From contig NZ_NIST01000001.1 of assembly GCF_002335745.1 (NCBI RefSeq), positions 4,532,007-4,596,006 on the forward strand: a DNA stretch of 64,000 nt, written 5' to 3'. Shown in pieces: positions 27,245-38,441 of this stretch. The notes under the pieces were generated by a model. The model ran no database searches. It saw nothing but the letters and a program-made list of their open reading frames with translations, and was not told where the DNA came from. Both the position numbers and the translations under genes were made by a program. Positions within the stretch are counted from its first letter, which is position 1, and each line of letters begins with the position of its first letter. Source of the stretch: Evansella halocellulosilytica (GTDB lineage Bacteria; Bacillota; Bacilli; Bacillales; Salisediminibacteriaceae).

Positions 27245-28360
27245 TTATCTCTCTTCCAATGGAATCCATTCTTGCTTATCTGCACCTACATATTCTGCAC
27301 GTGGACGAATTAATCGATTGTTGTCATATTGCTCAAGGATATGGGCAATCCACCCAGATACACGGCTTACTGCAAATATTGGTGTAAATAAGTCATGTTC
27401 GATCCCCAAGCTGTGATAGACAGATGCAGAGTAAAAATCTACGTTGGGTAACAAGCCTTTCTCGTTCGTGACGATTTCGTCGATCTTGACACTCATTTCA
27501 TACCATTTTGATTCACCAGTGATATCTGTAAGCTGGCGGGACATCTCACGCAAATGCTTTGCACGAGGGTCTCCATTTTTATAAACTCGGTGACCAAAGC
27601 CCATAATTTTCACTTTACGATCCAAGGCATCTTTTATATAGCTTGCTACATTGTCAACTTCGCCAATTTCAGTGAGCATTTTCATAACGCGCTCGTTTGC
27701 CCCACCATGTAATGGACCTTTTAGAGCGCCAATCGCAGCAGTTACCCCTGAATACATATCTGATAATGTCGCTACACATACACGTCCTGTAAACGTAGAA
27801 GCATTTAATTCATGATCAGCATGAAGGACTAAAGCTTTATTAAATGCCTTTACTGATATTTTATCAGGGTCTTCACCATTTAACATATATAAGAAATTAG
27901 CAGCAAAACTTAAGCCTTCTTTTGGAGCAACAGGCTCTTTTCCTTCACGGATGCGGGAAAATGCTGTTACAATCGTTGGGATTTGGGCTTGAAGCTTCAA
28001 TGCTTTACTCTTGTTTGACTCTTCACTTGTATCATCAGCTTCACTGTCAAATAAAGCTAAATTTGACACTGCTGTTCTTAAAGCAGCCATTGGGTGAACG
28101 TCGCCAACAGGGAACGTTTTCAGTTGATCTAGTACTTCTTGAGGTACTTTTGCAGCTTCGTTTAATTGCTTTTGGAACAATTCTAACTCCTCCGCCGTTG
28201 GAAGCTTATCGTTCCAAAGTAGATAAACAACTTCTTCAAAACTTGCATGATCTGCTAAGTCATCAATGTTGTATCCTCGGTATGTTAATACGCCGTCAAT
28301 AATTGAGCTTACACTTGATGTTGTAGCTACAACACCTTCTAAACCTTTTGTTCCACTCAT
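27245..28360 (-). CDS. citZ: Citrate synthase
   Basis: Condenses acetyl-CoA and oxaloacetate at TCA entry. The 371-residue enzyme is of the short Gram-positive type. Active-site regions are NASTFTGRV, GPLHGGANERVM (catalytic His) and GFGHRVYKNGDPRAKHL; the aspartate near VDFYSASVY is the catalytic acid. The start has GGAGAGG at good spacing. It is the first gene of the TCA cluster. A cre-like site lies 215 bp upstream, in line with carbon catabolite repression of citZ in B. subtilis. Confidence 0.96.
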   Translation of the reverse strand: MSGTKGLEGVVATTSSVSSIIDGVLTYRGYNIDDLADHASFEEVVYLLWNDKLPTAEELELFQKQLNEAAKVPQEVLDQLKTFPVGDVHPMAALRTAVSNLALFDSEADDTSEESNKSKALKLQAQIPTIVTAFSRIREGKEPVAPKEGLSFAANFLYMLNGEDPDKISVKAFNKALVLHADHELNASTFTGRVCVATLSDMYSGVTAAIGALKGPLHGGANERVMKMLTEIGEVDNVASYIKDALDRKVKIMGFGHRVYKNGDPRAKHLREMSRQLTDITGESKWYEMSVKIDEIVTNEKGLLPNVDFYSASVYHSLGIEHDLFTPIFAVSRVSGWIAHILEQYDNNRLIRPRAEYVGADKQEWIPLEER

Positions 28361-28574
28361 TTTAACCTCTCCTTTGTTAAAAAAGTTTCGGTAGGTTGAC
28401 TTAAGAAACTCCGCCTACCCAATGGTTTTTCGTTTATTCAACTAGAATTATGGGATGATGGCTCACTTATTATTACAAGATAGTGAAAAAAGAACCACAT
28501 AGTAAATTCTTATTAACACTCCTATAATGCTATTTCAGAAAAGCAATCATATTCTTTCGTGTACAGGCAAGTAA
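28361..28574. other. citZ upstream region
   Basis: A 400-bp gap separates citZ from the DUF441 gene. It contains the citZ promoter region and one cre-like site (28575-28589); no gene is visible. Confidence 0.45.
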
Positions 28575-28589
28575 ACGAAAGCGGTTACG
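28575..28589. promoter_or_regulatory. cre-like CcpA site upstream of citZ
   Basis: ACGAAAGCGGTTACG matches 13 of 15 positions of the cre consensus WTGNAARCGNWWWCA, including the central CG. Its position upstream of citZ agrees with known CcpA control of that gene. Confidence 0.45.
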
Positions 28590-28761
28590 AAAAACCTAAA
28601 TATAAGAGTCAAATCATTGAAAAGTATGTAGTTTTCAGTCCACTTGACTACTATTATACCATTTTTCAAACTTTTGTGAACGCAAAATTATTAAATCAAA
28701 TCAAGATTAAGACTTATATTATTATTTTAATTTGTTAGAATATTCACATTAACTAGCGCGA

Positions 28762-29235
28762 TTATCCGCCTAATGAAGAAAAAAATTGAACGATTTTCAT
28801 CGCCATATAAGCGATTCCGGCACCGATTAACGGGCCAACGGCTACACCATTAAATAACGCAACAGCTAAAATGGTCCCGAAAACTAAAGCTGCTGTAATA
28901 TGTGGATCAGTTTTTAATAAATCAATTCCGCTTGCTGCAATTAAAGCTACGAATATTCCTGATGCGAGGGCTATCCATGCATAGGAAGACTTCATCGCTT
29001 CCTGTAATTCTCTAAAACCAATATCACCTGTAACAATCGGAACTAATACAGCGATTGTTATAATCGTGACACCTATATGAATCCCTTTGTCTTGAGCAAT
29101 TGGAAAAAGTTTGTCTCCAAGTCCGGTCCACTTCACAATTAATAGAAAAACGACAGCTATAATTAACGATTGGTTTTTTGCAAACATACCAATTCCTAAT
29201 AATATAAGCATAAACAAAGTTGCTTGTGAGATCAA
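28762..29235 (-). CDS. DUF441 (UPF0756) membrane protein
   Basis: A 157-residue membrane protein with four to five hydrophobic segments and the family stretches LIAVVFLLIVKWTGLGDKLF, VLVPIVTGDIGF and DPHITAALVFGTILAV. It corresponds to B. subtilis YtwI. The TTG at 29235 (MISQATLF) matches the usual family start and has GGTGG five bases upstream; longer in-frame starts lack a good site. Function is unknown. It is divergent from ytvI. Confidence 0.82.
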   Translation of the reverse strand: MISQATLFMLILLGIGMFAKNQSLIIAVVFLLIVKWTGLGDKLFPIAQDKGIHIGVTIITIAVLVPIVTGDIGFRELQEAMKSSYAWIALASGIFVALIAASGIDLLKTDPHITAALVFGTILAVALFNGVAVGPLIGAGIAYMAMKIVQFFSSLGG

Positions 29236-29402
29236 AACTTCCACCATCCTGTTCCGTTTATCGTAACACATTCTCACTCAGAAGAAAAAAATATTGATTC
29301 TTCATTCCATTTTATTTTCCTTATTCTCTCTACAGTGGCATGAGGGAAAGAATGTAAGCATAGATTGATCATATATGCAGCTTGTCTACAGGAGGCTAAT
29401 CT

Positions 29403-30524
29403 ATGCTCAATTCATTATCACTTAATCACTTATTTCGCGCCTTAATCATTATTTTTTCAGCAGGGTTTCTCATCCTTTTTATATATTTGTTTGTTACGTA
29501 TATGTTTCCTTTCTTTATTGGATTGTTATGCTCTCTCATTTTCTTGCCAATCGTCAATTTTTTAGAAAGAACTTTTCACTGGAAGCGTTCTGTTGCGGTG
29601 TTTAGCGTCATGATCACATTTGTTCTATTTTTTTTATCTGTCGTTACTTTTTTAATTGCAGAAATGGTTGTAGGCCTTAGTTACTTGACGAAAGAGCTTC
29701 CTTTTTACATTCATGAAGCGGTTGATTTGATGCATCAATGGTTTGATAGCATTATTTTGCCTCTTTATGAAAACTTTCGGACAATTACCTCTCAACTTAG
29801 CTCAGATCAGCAGACAACGATTCATCATTCACTCGAAAGTGTCTTTCAAGATGCTGGTGCACAAATAGGTTTGCTTATTCAGCAACTACTAAATAGCCTT
29901 GCTGATTTATTACTATCATTACCTAATGCAATGACCGTCTTTTTCTTTGCTTTATTAGCTTCTTTTTTCATCACAAAAGATTGGCCAAAGATTGTTAGCT
30001 GGCTGCGTCACCATACACCGCAGCGAGCTCAGAGTTTGTTTAGTAAATTAGTTGATCAATGGAAAGAAGCGATCGTCGGTTATGTATTTGCTCAATTAAC
30101 GTTAGTTACGATGACAGGGTGCATTGTCTTAATTGGTCTGTGGCTTATTGGAGTCAAGTATGCATTGACGACCGCATTGTTAATTGCTTTAGTCGATTTG
30201 CTTCCCTATTTAGGGACAGGTATAGTGTTTCTGCCATGGATCATCTACGCATTTGTAACAGGTGAATTTGGACTATCAATCGGTCTCTCTATATTATACG
30301 CGGTAGCGATCATACAAAGACAGTTAATGGAACCGAAAGTGATGTCTCAACATATGGGGATTTCCCCTTTAGCATTGCTCGTCACTCTCTTCGCTTGTTA
30401 CCAGCTATTTGGTATGGTTGGTCTGCTGTTAGGTCCGGCAATATTAATCATCATCCAATCAATTATCCGAGCAAACGTGTTCCCAGAAATAAAAGACTAC
30501 ATCATGAACGGTCCCAAAACATAA
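29403..30524 (+). CDS. ytvI: AI-2E family transporter, YtvI-type sporulation membrane protein
   Basis: A 373-residue membrane protein of the AI-2E/PerM family. It has about eight transmembrane segments, a long soluble loop after the third (about 105-170), and the C-terminal family signature (LVDLLPYLGTGIVFLPW; VMSQHMGISPLALLVTLFA). B. subtilis YtvI is annotated as a sporulation integral membrane protein; the substrate is unknown. The start has AGGAGG seven bases upstream. It is transcribed divergently from the DUF441 gene and convergently with fxsA, with a hairpin between. Confidence 0.88.
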   Translation: MLNSLSLNHLFRALIIIFSAGFLILFIYLFVTYMFPFFIGLLCSLIFLPIVNFLERTFHWKRSVAVFSVMITFVLFFLSVVTFLIAEMVVGLSYLTKELPFYIHEAVDLMHQWFDSIILPLYENFRTITSQLSSDQQTTIHHSLESVFQDAGAQIGLLIQQLLNSLADLLLSLPNAMTVFFFALLASFFITKDWPKIVSWLRHHTPQRAQSLFSKLVDQWKEAIVGYVFAQLTLVTMTGCIVLIGLWLIGVKYALTTALLIALVDLLPYLGTGIVFLPWIIYAFVTGEFGLSIGLSILYAVAIIQRQLMEPKVMSQHMGISPLALLVTLFACYQLFGMVGLLLGPAILIIIQSIIRANVFPEIKDYIMNGPKT

Positions 30525-30528
30525 AACA

Positions 30529-30562
30529 AAGTGCCCGGACCTCATCAGAGGAATAGGCACTT
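30529..30562. terminator. Hairpin between convergent ytvI and fxsA
   Basis: AAGTGCC (30529-30535) pairs with GGCACTT (30556-30562), and CTC/GAG can pair inside. It lies between the two convergent stop codons. No strong T tract follows on either strand. Confidence 0.5.
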
Positions 30563-30567
30563 CGATA

Positions 30568-30969
30568 TTACCAGCGTCTGTTTGAAAAATAAATCACATT
30601 TCCTGACTTCATCATTTTTTCAATGATCCGTCTTATTATTCCTTTAAAAGAGGCTCTCGTTTGCGGAATGAGTAAAAAGAACCCTAATGCGTCAGTAATA
30701 AAGCCAGGTGTTAATAGGACGACTCCTCCAACTAATATACAAATACCATCTAAAATGACATCACTCGGCAACTGTCCTTGAGAGGCTTGCATTTGAGCTG
30801 ATCGAATTGCATTCAACCCTTCGCGTTTTGCAAGAGCTGCTCCTAATATGCCTGTTAAAATAATTAATAAAATCGTTGGAATGACTCCAATAGTGTTTCC
30901 TGACAAAATTAATATCCCAATTTCCATTGCCGGAACGATGATCAACAATAATAAAAATATGCGGCCCAT
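30568..30969 (-). CDS. fxsA: FxsA family membrane protein
   Basis: A 133-residue membrane protein with hydrophobic segments at about 3-22, 27-45 and 75-100 and the family stretches PAMEIGILI, GAALAKREGLNAIR and GGVVLLTPGFITDALGF. FxsA is known in E. coli for relieving F-plasmid exclusion of phage T7; its normal role is unclear. The start has AGGAG. It lies downstream of pyk in the same direction; an FxsA gene near pyk is common in Bacillus. Confidence 0.9.
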   Translation of the reverse strand: MGRIFLLLLIIVPAMEIGILILSGNTIGVIPTILLIILTGILGAALAKREGLNAIRSAQMQASQGQLPSDVILDGICILVGGVVLLTPGFITDALGFFLLIPQTRASFKGIIRRIIEKMMKSGNVIYFSNRRW

Positions 30970-31129
30970 ATTATTCTCCTGCCTTTACATGACCATTTAT
31001 TTTGTCGCGACTTCCTTAATGAATCTAAGCTATTTTTCAGCTGCTTTCATCATAGGTACGCGTAACTTATTCAATAAGATTAGTAAAAAGGAGAAGGGTC
31101 TATCCCCTCCTCCATTTCGTTCAATCATA

Positions 31130-32884
31130 TTATAAGACACTTGCTTGTCCTTTGTAAATATTGCCTTGCTTCCCGTCAACAGTCACGACTTCTTCATCCA
31201 CGAACGTAGACGTAGCATTTTCAACACCGACAATAACAGGGATACCAAGATTTAAACCAACAACTGCCGCATGAGAAGTTAAACCACCTTGTTCAGTGAC
31301 AACTGCTGAAGCTTTTTCAAAAGCTTCCATCATATCACGGTCAGTACTTGTCGTAATTAAAATATCTCCCTCTTTTGTTTTTTCCAATGCTTCCTGAGCG
31401 GTATGTGCAACAACGACACGTCCAGTAGCAGTTTTACGTCCAATACCTTGCCCTTTTGCTGCTACTTCACCGACAACATGAACTTTCATTAAGTTCGTCG
31501 TACCTTTTTCTCCGACTGGAACCCCAGCTGAAATGACGACAAGATCACCATGGTTTACGAGCTTTGTTTTTAAAGATTCTTCAACAGAAAGCTGAAGCAT
31601 TTCATCCGTTGTAGTCGCTTTAGGTCCTACTTGCGGGTGGACTCCCCAAGTTAATGCTAGTGTACGATATACACGTTCATTGCTCGTAATCGCCACGATA
31701 GGAGATTGTGGGCGATATTTCGAAATCATTCTAGCAGTATGGCCACTTTCAGTTGCAGTAATAATTGCGCCTGCATTTAAGTTCATAGCTGTATGAGAAA
31801 CAGATTGACTGATCGCATCGGTAATTGTTTGTTCACTCTCACGACTTTGTTTTCTTAACATATCTTCGTATTTTAAAGCAGTTTCTGTTTTGACCGCAAT
31901 GTTATTCATCGTTTGAACGGATTCAACAGGGTAACTTCCTGCAGCCGTTTCACCAGATAACATAATCGCATCTGTACCATCAAAGATTGCATTCGCAACG
32001 TCACTCGCTTCTGCTCGTGTCGGGCGAGGATTACGCTGCATAGAATCTAACATTTGAGTTGCAGTAATAACTGGCTTACCGAACTTATTACACTTTTTAA
32101 TTAAGTCTTTTTGCACTAACGGTACGTCTTCAGCCGGAATTTCAACACCTAAATCACCACGTGCCACCATTAATCCGTCAGAAACTTCAAGAATTTCGTC
32201 GATATTATCGACCCCTTCTTGGTTTTCAATTTTAGGGATAATTTGAATGTGCTCTGCTCCATGCTTTTCTAGAAGCTCACGGATTTCTAACACATCTGAT
32301 GCACGACGTACGAAAGAGGCAGCAATGAAATCAACATCTTGTTCAATACCAAAAATAATGTCATTGGCATCTTTTTCAGTGATTCCTGGTAAATTAACAC
32401 TCACATTTGGTACGTTAACACCTTTTTTATTTTTTAATGTTCCGCTGTTAACCACTTCAGTGACAAGCTCATTTTCTTCAACTGCTGTCACTTTCAGCTC
32501 AATTAATCCGTCATCTAAAAGTAATGTTGAACCAACATGTACATCATTTATTAGCCCAGGATATGTGACGGAAATTCGCGCTTCGTCACCTTCTACTTCA
32601 GTCATGGAAACACGCACAGTCGATCCTTTTGTTAATTCAGCTTCTCCTTCTCTTAATGTTTGAGTACGAATTTCCGGTCCTTTCGTGTCAAGTAGAATTG
32701 CAACGTTTTTCCCTAGCTCCTCAGCTGCGTTACGAATGTTTTGAATACGTGCACCATGTTCTTCATAATCACCGTGGGAGAAGTTTAATCGTGCAACATT
32801 CATCCCAGCTTCTATAAGCTCTTTTAATTTTTCAATACTTTCACTGGCTGGTCCGATCGTACAAACAATTTTTGTTTTTCTCAC
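31130..32884 (-). CDS. pyk: Pyruvate kinase
   Basis: Makes pyruvate and ATP from phosphoenolpyruvate. The 584-residue protein has the catalytic barrel with [12 protein letters not shown], the active-site lysine in [10 protein letters not shown], and metal and substrate residues in [12 protein letters not shown]. It ends in the extra PEP-utiliser-like domain of Bacillus enzymes (about 475-584; [20 protein letters not shown]). The GTG start has GAGGAGG upstream. pfkA lies 311 bp upstream on the same strand, as in other Bacilli, though the gap is long. Confidence 0.97.
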   Translation of the reverse strand: MRKTKIVCTIGPASESIEKLKELIEAGMNVARLNFSHGDYEEHGARIQNIRNAAEELGKNVAILLDTKGPEIRTQTLREGEAELTKGSTVRVSMTEVEGDEARISVTYPGLINDVHVGSTLLLDDGLIELKVTAVEENELVTEVVNSGTLKNKKGVNVPNVSVNLPGITEKDANDIIFGIEQDVDFIAASFVRRASDVLEIRELLEKHGAEHIQIIPKIENQEGVDNIDEILEVSDGLMVARGDLGVEIPAEDVPLVQKDLIKKCNKFGKPVITATQMLDSMQRNPRPTRAEASDVANAIFDGTDAIMLSGETAAGSYPVESVQTMNNIAVKTETALKYEDMLRKQSRESEQTITDAISQSVSHTAMNLNAGAIITATESGHTARMISKYRPQSPIVAITSNERVYRTLALTWGVHPQVGPKATTTDEMLQLSVEESLKTKLVNHGDLVVISAGVPVGEKGTTNLMKVHVVGEVAAKGQGIGRKTATGRVVVAHTAQEALEKTKEGDILITTSTDRDMMEAFEKASAVVTEQGGLTSHAAVVGLNLGIPVIVGVENATSTFVDEEVVTVDGKQGNIYKGQASVL

Positions 32885-33195
32885 TATATATCCTCCTCTT
32901 TATACAATAAACAGCCCTGTTTATTGACACTCCTACTTATTTTAAAATGTAGAAGGTAAAAAATCTTAAGTATTCTTATTAAAATGACCTTGTTTTCTAT
33001 TCCCATACGAAAGCTAGGACAAAAACAGTTTGTCCCAGCAAAAACTGTCACATTCTTTGGCCACTATGGCGGAGTATCTTAGCTTAAGAACTAGATCGAT
33101 AAGATCACGCTCATAACGAGAACGTATTATTCATTGAATAGGCTATATGGTAACTTCAAGTTCTATACAGCCAACTGAAAACTTGCCACTCTTAT
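32885..33195. other. pfkA-pyk intergenic region with IS-end-like hairpin
   Basis: No gene is visible. At 33013-33039, GCTAGGACAAA pairs with TTTGTCCCAGC around a short loop. The two arms resemble the left and right terminal repeats of the IS1182-type element at 6064-7102. It may be a solo footprint or a chance hairpin. Confidence 0.4.
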
Positions 33196-34164
<969 letters not shown>

Positions 34165-34255
34165 TCACCTCTTATTTTCTTGCTTCTATGTTTTTAATAT
34201 GTGTTAAAAATAACACTTTCACTTACTAAAAACAATAGAGATCAGACGTCATACA

Positions 34256-34284
34256 AAAAGGCTTTCTCAATAGAGAGAAAGCTC
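34256..34284 (-). terminator. Terminator of accD-accA
   Basis: GCTTTCTC/GAGAAAGC with a six-base loop, followed on the minus strand by CTTTTTG, lies six bases after the accA stop. Confidence 0.85.
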
Positions 34285-34289
34285 ATTCC

Positions 34290-35267
34290 TTATTTTATAG
34301 CAATGGTACCGTTTACATCCGTAAATTCCCCAATTTCATTAAATTTTTCATATCGTTCATTTACGAGCTGCTCGCCATCTTTCTCGCTTAACTGCTGCAA
34401 TGCACTTGCTAAAATTTTACGAATTTCTTCCGCTTGTGTGTCAACATCACGATGTGCGCCACCTCTTACTTCCGGTACAATTCCATCAATTAATTTTAAC
34501 TCTTTTAAATCGGGAGCTGTAATTTTCATACTTTCAGCAGCTTTTTTTGCTAATGATGCATCTTTCCAAAGGATTGAGGCTGCCCCTTCTGGTGAAATGA
34601 CAGAGTATGTTGAATTTTCAAGCATATAAATCCGGTCTCCAACACCTAGCGCTAACGCTCCTCCGCTTCCTCCTTCTCCGATCACAACACAAATAATTGG
34701 TACTCGTAATGAGGCCATCTCAATTAAATTCCGTGCAATCGCTTCACTTTGGCCACGTTCTTCTGCTGCTCTTCCTGGAAATGCTCCCTTCGTATCGATT
34801 AAACAAATAATCGGACGATGGAATTTCTCTGCCTGCTTCATTAACCTTAATGCTTTACGGTACCCTTCAGGGTGAGGCATTCCGAAGTTTCTACGAATGT
34901 TTTCTTTCGTATCTTTCCCCCGCTGGTGTCCAATGATCGTGACAGGCTTTCCGTCAAACTTAGCGACTCCACCAACAATCGCTTCATCATCCCCGTGCAA
35001 GCGATCTCCGTGTAGTTCTAAAAAGTCAGTAAACACTCGTTCAATATAATCAAGAGTTGTCGGACGCTGACTATGACGGGCAATTTGTACACGTTCCCAC
35101 GGATTCAGGTTTCCATATATATCCTTTTCAAGCTGTTCTAAACGCGCTTCTAGTTTTTCTATTTCACCTGATAAGTCAATCTCTTTTTCAGCAGTAAAAG
35201 TCTTCAATTCACTAATTTTATTTTTCAACTCAATAATAGGTTTTTCAAAAGGAAGCTGTTCAGCCAT
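34290..35267 (-). CDS. accA: Acetyl-CoA carboxylase carboxyltransferase subunit alpha
   Basis: With AccD forms the carboxyltransferase that moves CO2 from biotin to acetyl-CoA, giving malonyl-CoA. The 325-residue protein has the N-terminal helical part and the crotonase-like core ([53 protein letters not shown]). The ATG at 35267 has GGAGGG at good spacing and starts one base after the accD stop, so the subunits are translationally coupled for equal output. A terminator follows. Confidence 0.96.
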   Translation of the reverse strand: MAEQLPFEKPIIELKNKISELKTFTAEKEIDLSGEIEKLEARLEQLEKDIYGNLNPWERVQIARHSQRPTTLDYIERVFTDFLELHGDRLHGDDEAIVGGVAKFDGKPVTIIGHQRGKDTKENIRRNFGMPHPEGYRKALRLMKQAEKFHRPIICLIDTKGAFPGRAAEERGQSEAIARNLIEMASLRVPIICVVIGEGGSGGALALGVGDRIYMLENSTYSVISPEGAASILWKDASLAKKAAESMKITAPDLKELKLIDGIVPEVRGGAHRDVDTQAEEIRKILASALQQLSEKDGEQLVNERYEKFNEIGEFTDVNGTIAIK

Positions 35268-35268
35268 A

Positions 35269-36138
35269 TTATTTCCCTCCTTTACCGATATGCTCCGGAG
35301 CATGGATATCTAAAATCAGACTTAGCTTTTCTTTCATATCATGTCGTGGCACGACAAGGTCGAGCTGTCCGTGTTTTAATAAAAATTCTGAAGTTTGAAA
35401 GTCCTCAGGAAGCTTTTCTCTTACCGTCTGTTCAATAACACGTCTCCCAGCAAATCCGATCAGTGCATTCGGCTCTGCTAAGTTATAATCACCTAGAGAA
35501 GCAAAGCTTGCTGAAACGCCTCCTGTCGTAGGGTGTGTCATAACACTAATAAATAATAAACCTCTTTCATGAAGCCTGTTAAGTGCAGTACTCGTTTTCG
35601 CCATTTGCATTAAACTAAATAGTCCTTCTTGCATTCTAGCACCGCCAGATGCCGCAAACATAATAAATGGTTTCTCTTCCTCAATTGCTCTTTCGACAGC
35701 ACGTGTAATTTTTTCACCAACAACCGACCCCATACTTGCCATTCTAAAACGCGGGTCCATAACACCGATAACCGTTTCATTGCCATTAATCGTTCCACAA
35801 CCGGTTACGACCGCTTCATTTAAACCTGTTTTTTCACGATCAGATTGGGACTTTTCCAAATACGATGGAAAGTTTAAAGGATCTTCAGCAATTAAATGGT
35901 CATCAAATTCTTGAAAGCTGCCTTCATCGAAAGTCATATTAATACGATCGTAAGCCGTTAAGCGGTGGTGGTAGCCGCAGCTTTCACATACAAACAAGTT
36001 TTTACGCAATTCTTTTGTATACATAATCGTCTTACATTCAGGACATTTAGTCATAAGCCCTTCAGGAACATCCATTTTTGCTTGTTCGGAAGGGATTGTG
36101 GCATACTTTTTCTTCTTTGTAAATAAATCTTTAAACAC
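35269..36138 (-). CDS. accD: Acetyl-CoA carboxylase carboxyltransferase subunit beta
   Basis: Partner of AccA in malonyl-CoA formation. The 289-residue protein has the four-cysteine zinc ribbon ([10 protein letters not shown]...CESCGYH) near 28-50 and the crotonase-like core ([33 protein letters not shown]). The GTG at 36138 ([19 protein letters not shown]) is chosen because AGAGGTG lies upstream and the protein then matches the B. subtilis start; a longer frame to 36186 is unlikely. It heads the accD-accA operon. Confidence 0.96.
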   Translation of the reverse strand: MFKDLFTKKKKYATIPSEQAKMDVPEGLMTKCPECKTIMYTKELRKNLFVCESCGYHHRLTAYDRINMTFDEGSFQEFDDHLIAEDPLNFPSYLEKSQSDREKTGLNEAVVTGCGTINGNETVIGVMDPRFRMASMGSVVGEKITRAVERAIEEEKPFIMFAASGGARMQEGLFSLMQMAKTSTALNRLHERGLLFISVMTHPTTGGVSASFASLGDYNLAEPNALIGFAGRRVIEQTVREKLPEDFQTSEFLLKHGQLDLVVPRHDMKEKLSLILDIHAPEHIGKGGK

Positions 36139-36332
36139 GTTTTCACCTCTTTTTAAGAGTAATAAATGCTTTACAAGAATGTCCAAACTATTTATTGAAC
36201 ACGTACTTTAATAAAAAATAATAATATTAATAGTAATATAGCAGAAAAATAATATGAAAATTTCTTTCATCATACACTTTTCTTTCTCTCATTTCAAAGT
36301 AACTAATAGGAACTGGTACTAATAATTTTCGA

Positions 36333-36995
36333 TTAAAAACGACTGTTTTCTAGATGTTTCTTCAAAGATTTAACAGCCAACTGTTCATTATTTTTTTGAA
36401 TTGCTTCAAAAATCGCAGTATGTTCTTCTATCGAATGTCCTGTTCGCCCTTGGCGTGACAACGATTCTTTCAAGGCAACTTTACTATACTCTACTAGCGG
36501 TCGCCAAATGTTCAACATTAAACGATTTTGACTTGATTCGACTAACGTTTTATGAAATAAATAATCTTCTTCTACCGGAATGTTTCCTTCGCCCCATCGT
36601 AATCTTGATTGCGTAATTAATTCACTCATTTTCTTTAACTGAGCTTTTGTTACTCGAAGACAAGCAAGTCGAACAGCTTCAATTTCAATAATTTTTCTCG
36701 TTTCCTTTACATCTTGTCTTGCTTGATGATCTCTTAAAAAGAAGCCAGCTAATACTTCAGCTAATCTATGTCCTCCAGAACGCCTCATGAAAGTTCCTTC
36801 ACCTTTACGTGTTTCAATCAAGTCTAGTAACTCTAGTGCACGCAGCGCTTCCCTGACAGATGACCTACCAGCTTGAAGCCGTTCTGCTAACTCTCTTTCT
36901 GACGGTAATTTATCCCCAGGTGAAAGATTGTCTTCATGGATGATCCGGTCAATTTCTTTTAAAATATTTAAATAGACCTTTTGATTCCCATTCAT
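36333..36995 (-). CDS. FadR-type GntR family transcriptional regulator
   Basis: A 220-residue regulator with an N-terminal GntR winged helix (about 8-70; LPSERELAERLQAGRSSVREALRALELLDLI) and an all-helical FCD ligand domain (about 90-215; KETRKIIEIEAVRLA, DYLFHKTLVESSQN). FCD regulators usually sense small organic acids. The start at 36995 has GCAGGAG upstream. It lies between malic enzyme and accD; a terminator separates it from the former. Control of malate, pyruvate or acetyl-CoA use is plausible but inferred only from position. Confidence 0.85.
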   Translation of the reverse strand: MNGNQKVYLNILKEIDRIIHEDNLSPGDKLPSERELAERLQAGRSSVREALRALELLDLIETRKGEGTFMRRSGGHRLAEVLAGFFLRDHQARQDVKETRKIIEIEAVRLACLRVTKAQLKKMSELITQSRLRWGEGNIPVEEDYLFHKTLVESSQNRLMLNIWRPLVEYSKVALKESLSRQGRTGHSIEEHTAIFEAIQKNNEQLAVKSLKKHLENSRF

Positions 36996-37070
36996 TACGA
37001 ACACTCCTGCTCCCTTCATAACATCGTTCTAGCATAAACAGAGGGATTCCTTCATGTGAGTGCAGCAAAG

Positions 37071-37111
37071 AAAAAGTTCAGAGTCCGCTTTTCTCACTTC
37101 ATCCTCTGAAC
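37071..37111 (-). terminator. Terminator of malic enzyme gene
   Basis: GTTCAGAG/CTCTGAAC (37076-37083 and 37104-37111) is followed on the minus strand by TTTTTC, nine bases after the stop. Confidence 0.78.
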
Positions 37112-37119
37112 TGGATCCT

Positions 37120-38358
37120 CTACTCTTGCTCGATCATTGTTAAATCATATGTTCTTTTTTCAACTGCTTCTGGATCGACTTTCCGACGCGCAACACCAGT
37201 TTCCATCGCTGCAATTGCAACACTTTTCGCAACTGCTGGTGCTACCCGTGTATCGAATGGGCCAGGAATGACGTAATCGCCATTTACTTCGTCTACCCCT
37301 ACTAAATTCGCAATAGCTTTAACTGCCGCAACCTTCATTTCCTCATTTATATGAGTTGCATAAACATCTAGTGCCCCTCTGAATATTCCAGGGAAGGCTA
37401 ACACATTATTGACTTGGTTAGGGAAGTCTGATCTTCCGGTACCAATGACACTTGCCCCTGCTTCTTTCGCTTCATCCGGCATGATTTCCGGTACAGGGTT
37501 CGCCATTGCAAAAATAATCGGGTCCGGATTCATACTTTGAACCATTTCTTTTGTCAAAGCTCCAGCGACTGAAACACCAATAAAGACGTCTGTACCTTTC
37601 ACAACCTCTTCTAACGAACCTTCGACTTTATCTTTATTTGTCACTTTGGCGAGTTCGTCTTTTAAATCGTTCATACCATATGGTCGTCCTTCAAAAATCG
37701 CACCTTTTGAGTCACAGAGAATAAACTCTTTACATCCCATGCTCATTAAAAGTTTAATAATCGCAATACCAGCTGCACCAGCCCCATTGATAACGACCTT
37801 TATTTCTTGCATTGACTTTCCGGTAATCTTTAGGGCATTTAACAAACCTGCTGCAGTAACAATCGCTGTTCCATGTTGGTCATCATGAAAAACAGGAATG
37901 TTCATTTCTCGTTTTAGGCGTTCTTCAATTTCGAAACATTTCGGTGCTGCAATATCTTCTAAATTAATCCCGCCAAATGTCGGTTCCATCAATTTCACAG
38001 TTTGAACGATTTGATCAACGTCGTTTGTATTTAAGCAAATTGGAAAAGCATCTACTCCTGCAAAAGACTTAAACAAAACAGCTTTTCCTTCCATGACCGG
38101 CATTGCGGCTTCTGGTCCAATATTCCCTAAACCTAAAACGGCTGTTCCGTCAGAAACAACACCTACCATGTTTCCTTTTACTGTATAATCATAAACTGAT
38201 TGTGGATCTTCAAATATTTCTTTACAAGGCTCAGCTACACCTGGTGAATAAGCTAACGACAGGTCGTGTGCATTACGAACAGGTACTTTCGTTTTCGTTT
38301 CCAATTTCCCTTTTTTCATACGATGCATATGTAGTGCTTCTTCGCGTAATGTCGCCAA
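37120..38358 (-). CDS. ytsJ: NAD(P)-dependent malic enzyme
   Basis: Oxidatively decarboxylates malate to pyruvate. The 412-residue enzyme is of the short bacterial type without a phosphotransacetylase tail. It has the N-terminal malic domain (AYSPGVAEPC, VLGLGNIGPEAAMPVMEGK) and a nucleotide-binding domain with INGAGAAGIAII. Metal-binding acids are in FHDDQHGTAIV. The position and sequence match B. subtilis YtsJ, which prefers NADP. The TTG at 38358 (MATLREEALHMHR) has GGGAGAG eight bases upstream and matches the usual start. It lies directly downstream of dnaE. Confidence 0.93.
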   Translation of the reverse strand: MATLREEALHMHRMKKGKLETKTKVPVRNAHDLSLAYSPGVAEPCKEIFEDPQSVYDYTVKGNMVGVVSDGTAVLGLGNIGPEAAMPVMEGKAVLFKSFAGVDAFPICLNTNDVDQIVQTVKLMEPTFGGINLEDIAAPKCFEIEERLKREMNIPVFHDDQHGTAIVTAAGLLNALKITGKSMQEIKVVINGAGAAGIAIIKLLMSMGCKEFILCDSKGAIFEGRPYGMNDLKDELAKVTNKDKVEGSLEEVVKGTDVFIGVSVAGALTKEMVQSMNPDPIIFAMANPVPEIMPDEAKEAGASVIGTGRSDFPNQVNNVLAFPGIFRGALDVYATHINEEMKVAAVKAIANLVGVDEVNGDYVIPGPFDTRVAPAVAKSVAIAAMETGVARRKVDPEAVEKRTYDLTMIEQE

Positions 38359-38441
38359 ACTCCCCACTCTCCCTTTTCTACTTTTTGAGTGGTCTGACCA
38401 CCCTTTTTGCCATCTATCATTATAACAAAAACATGTACAAG

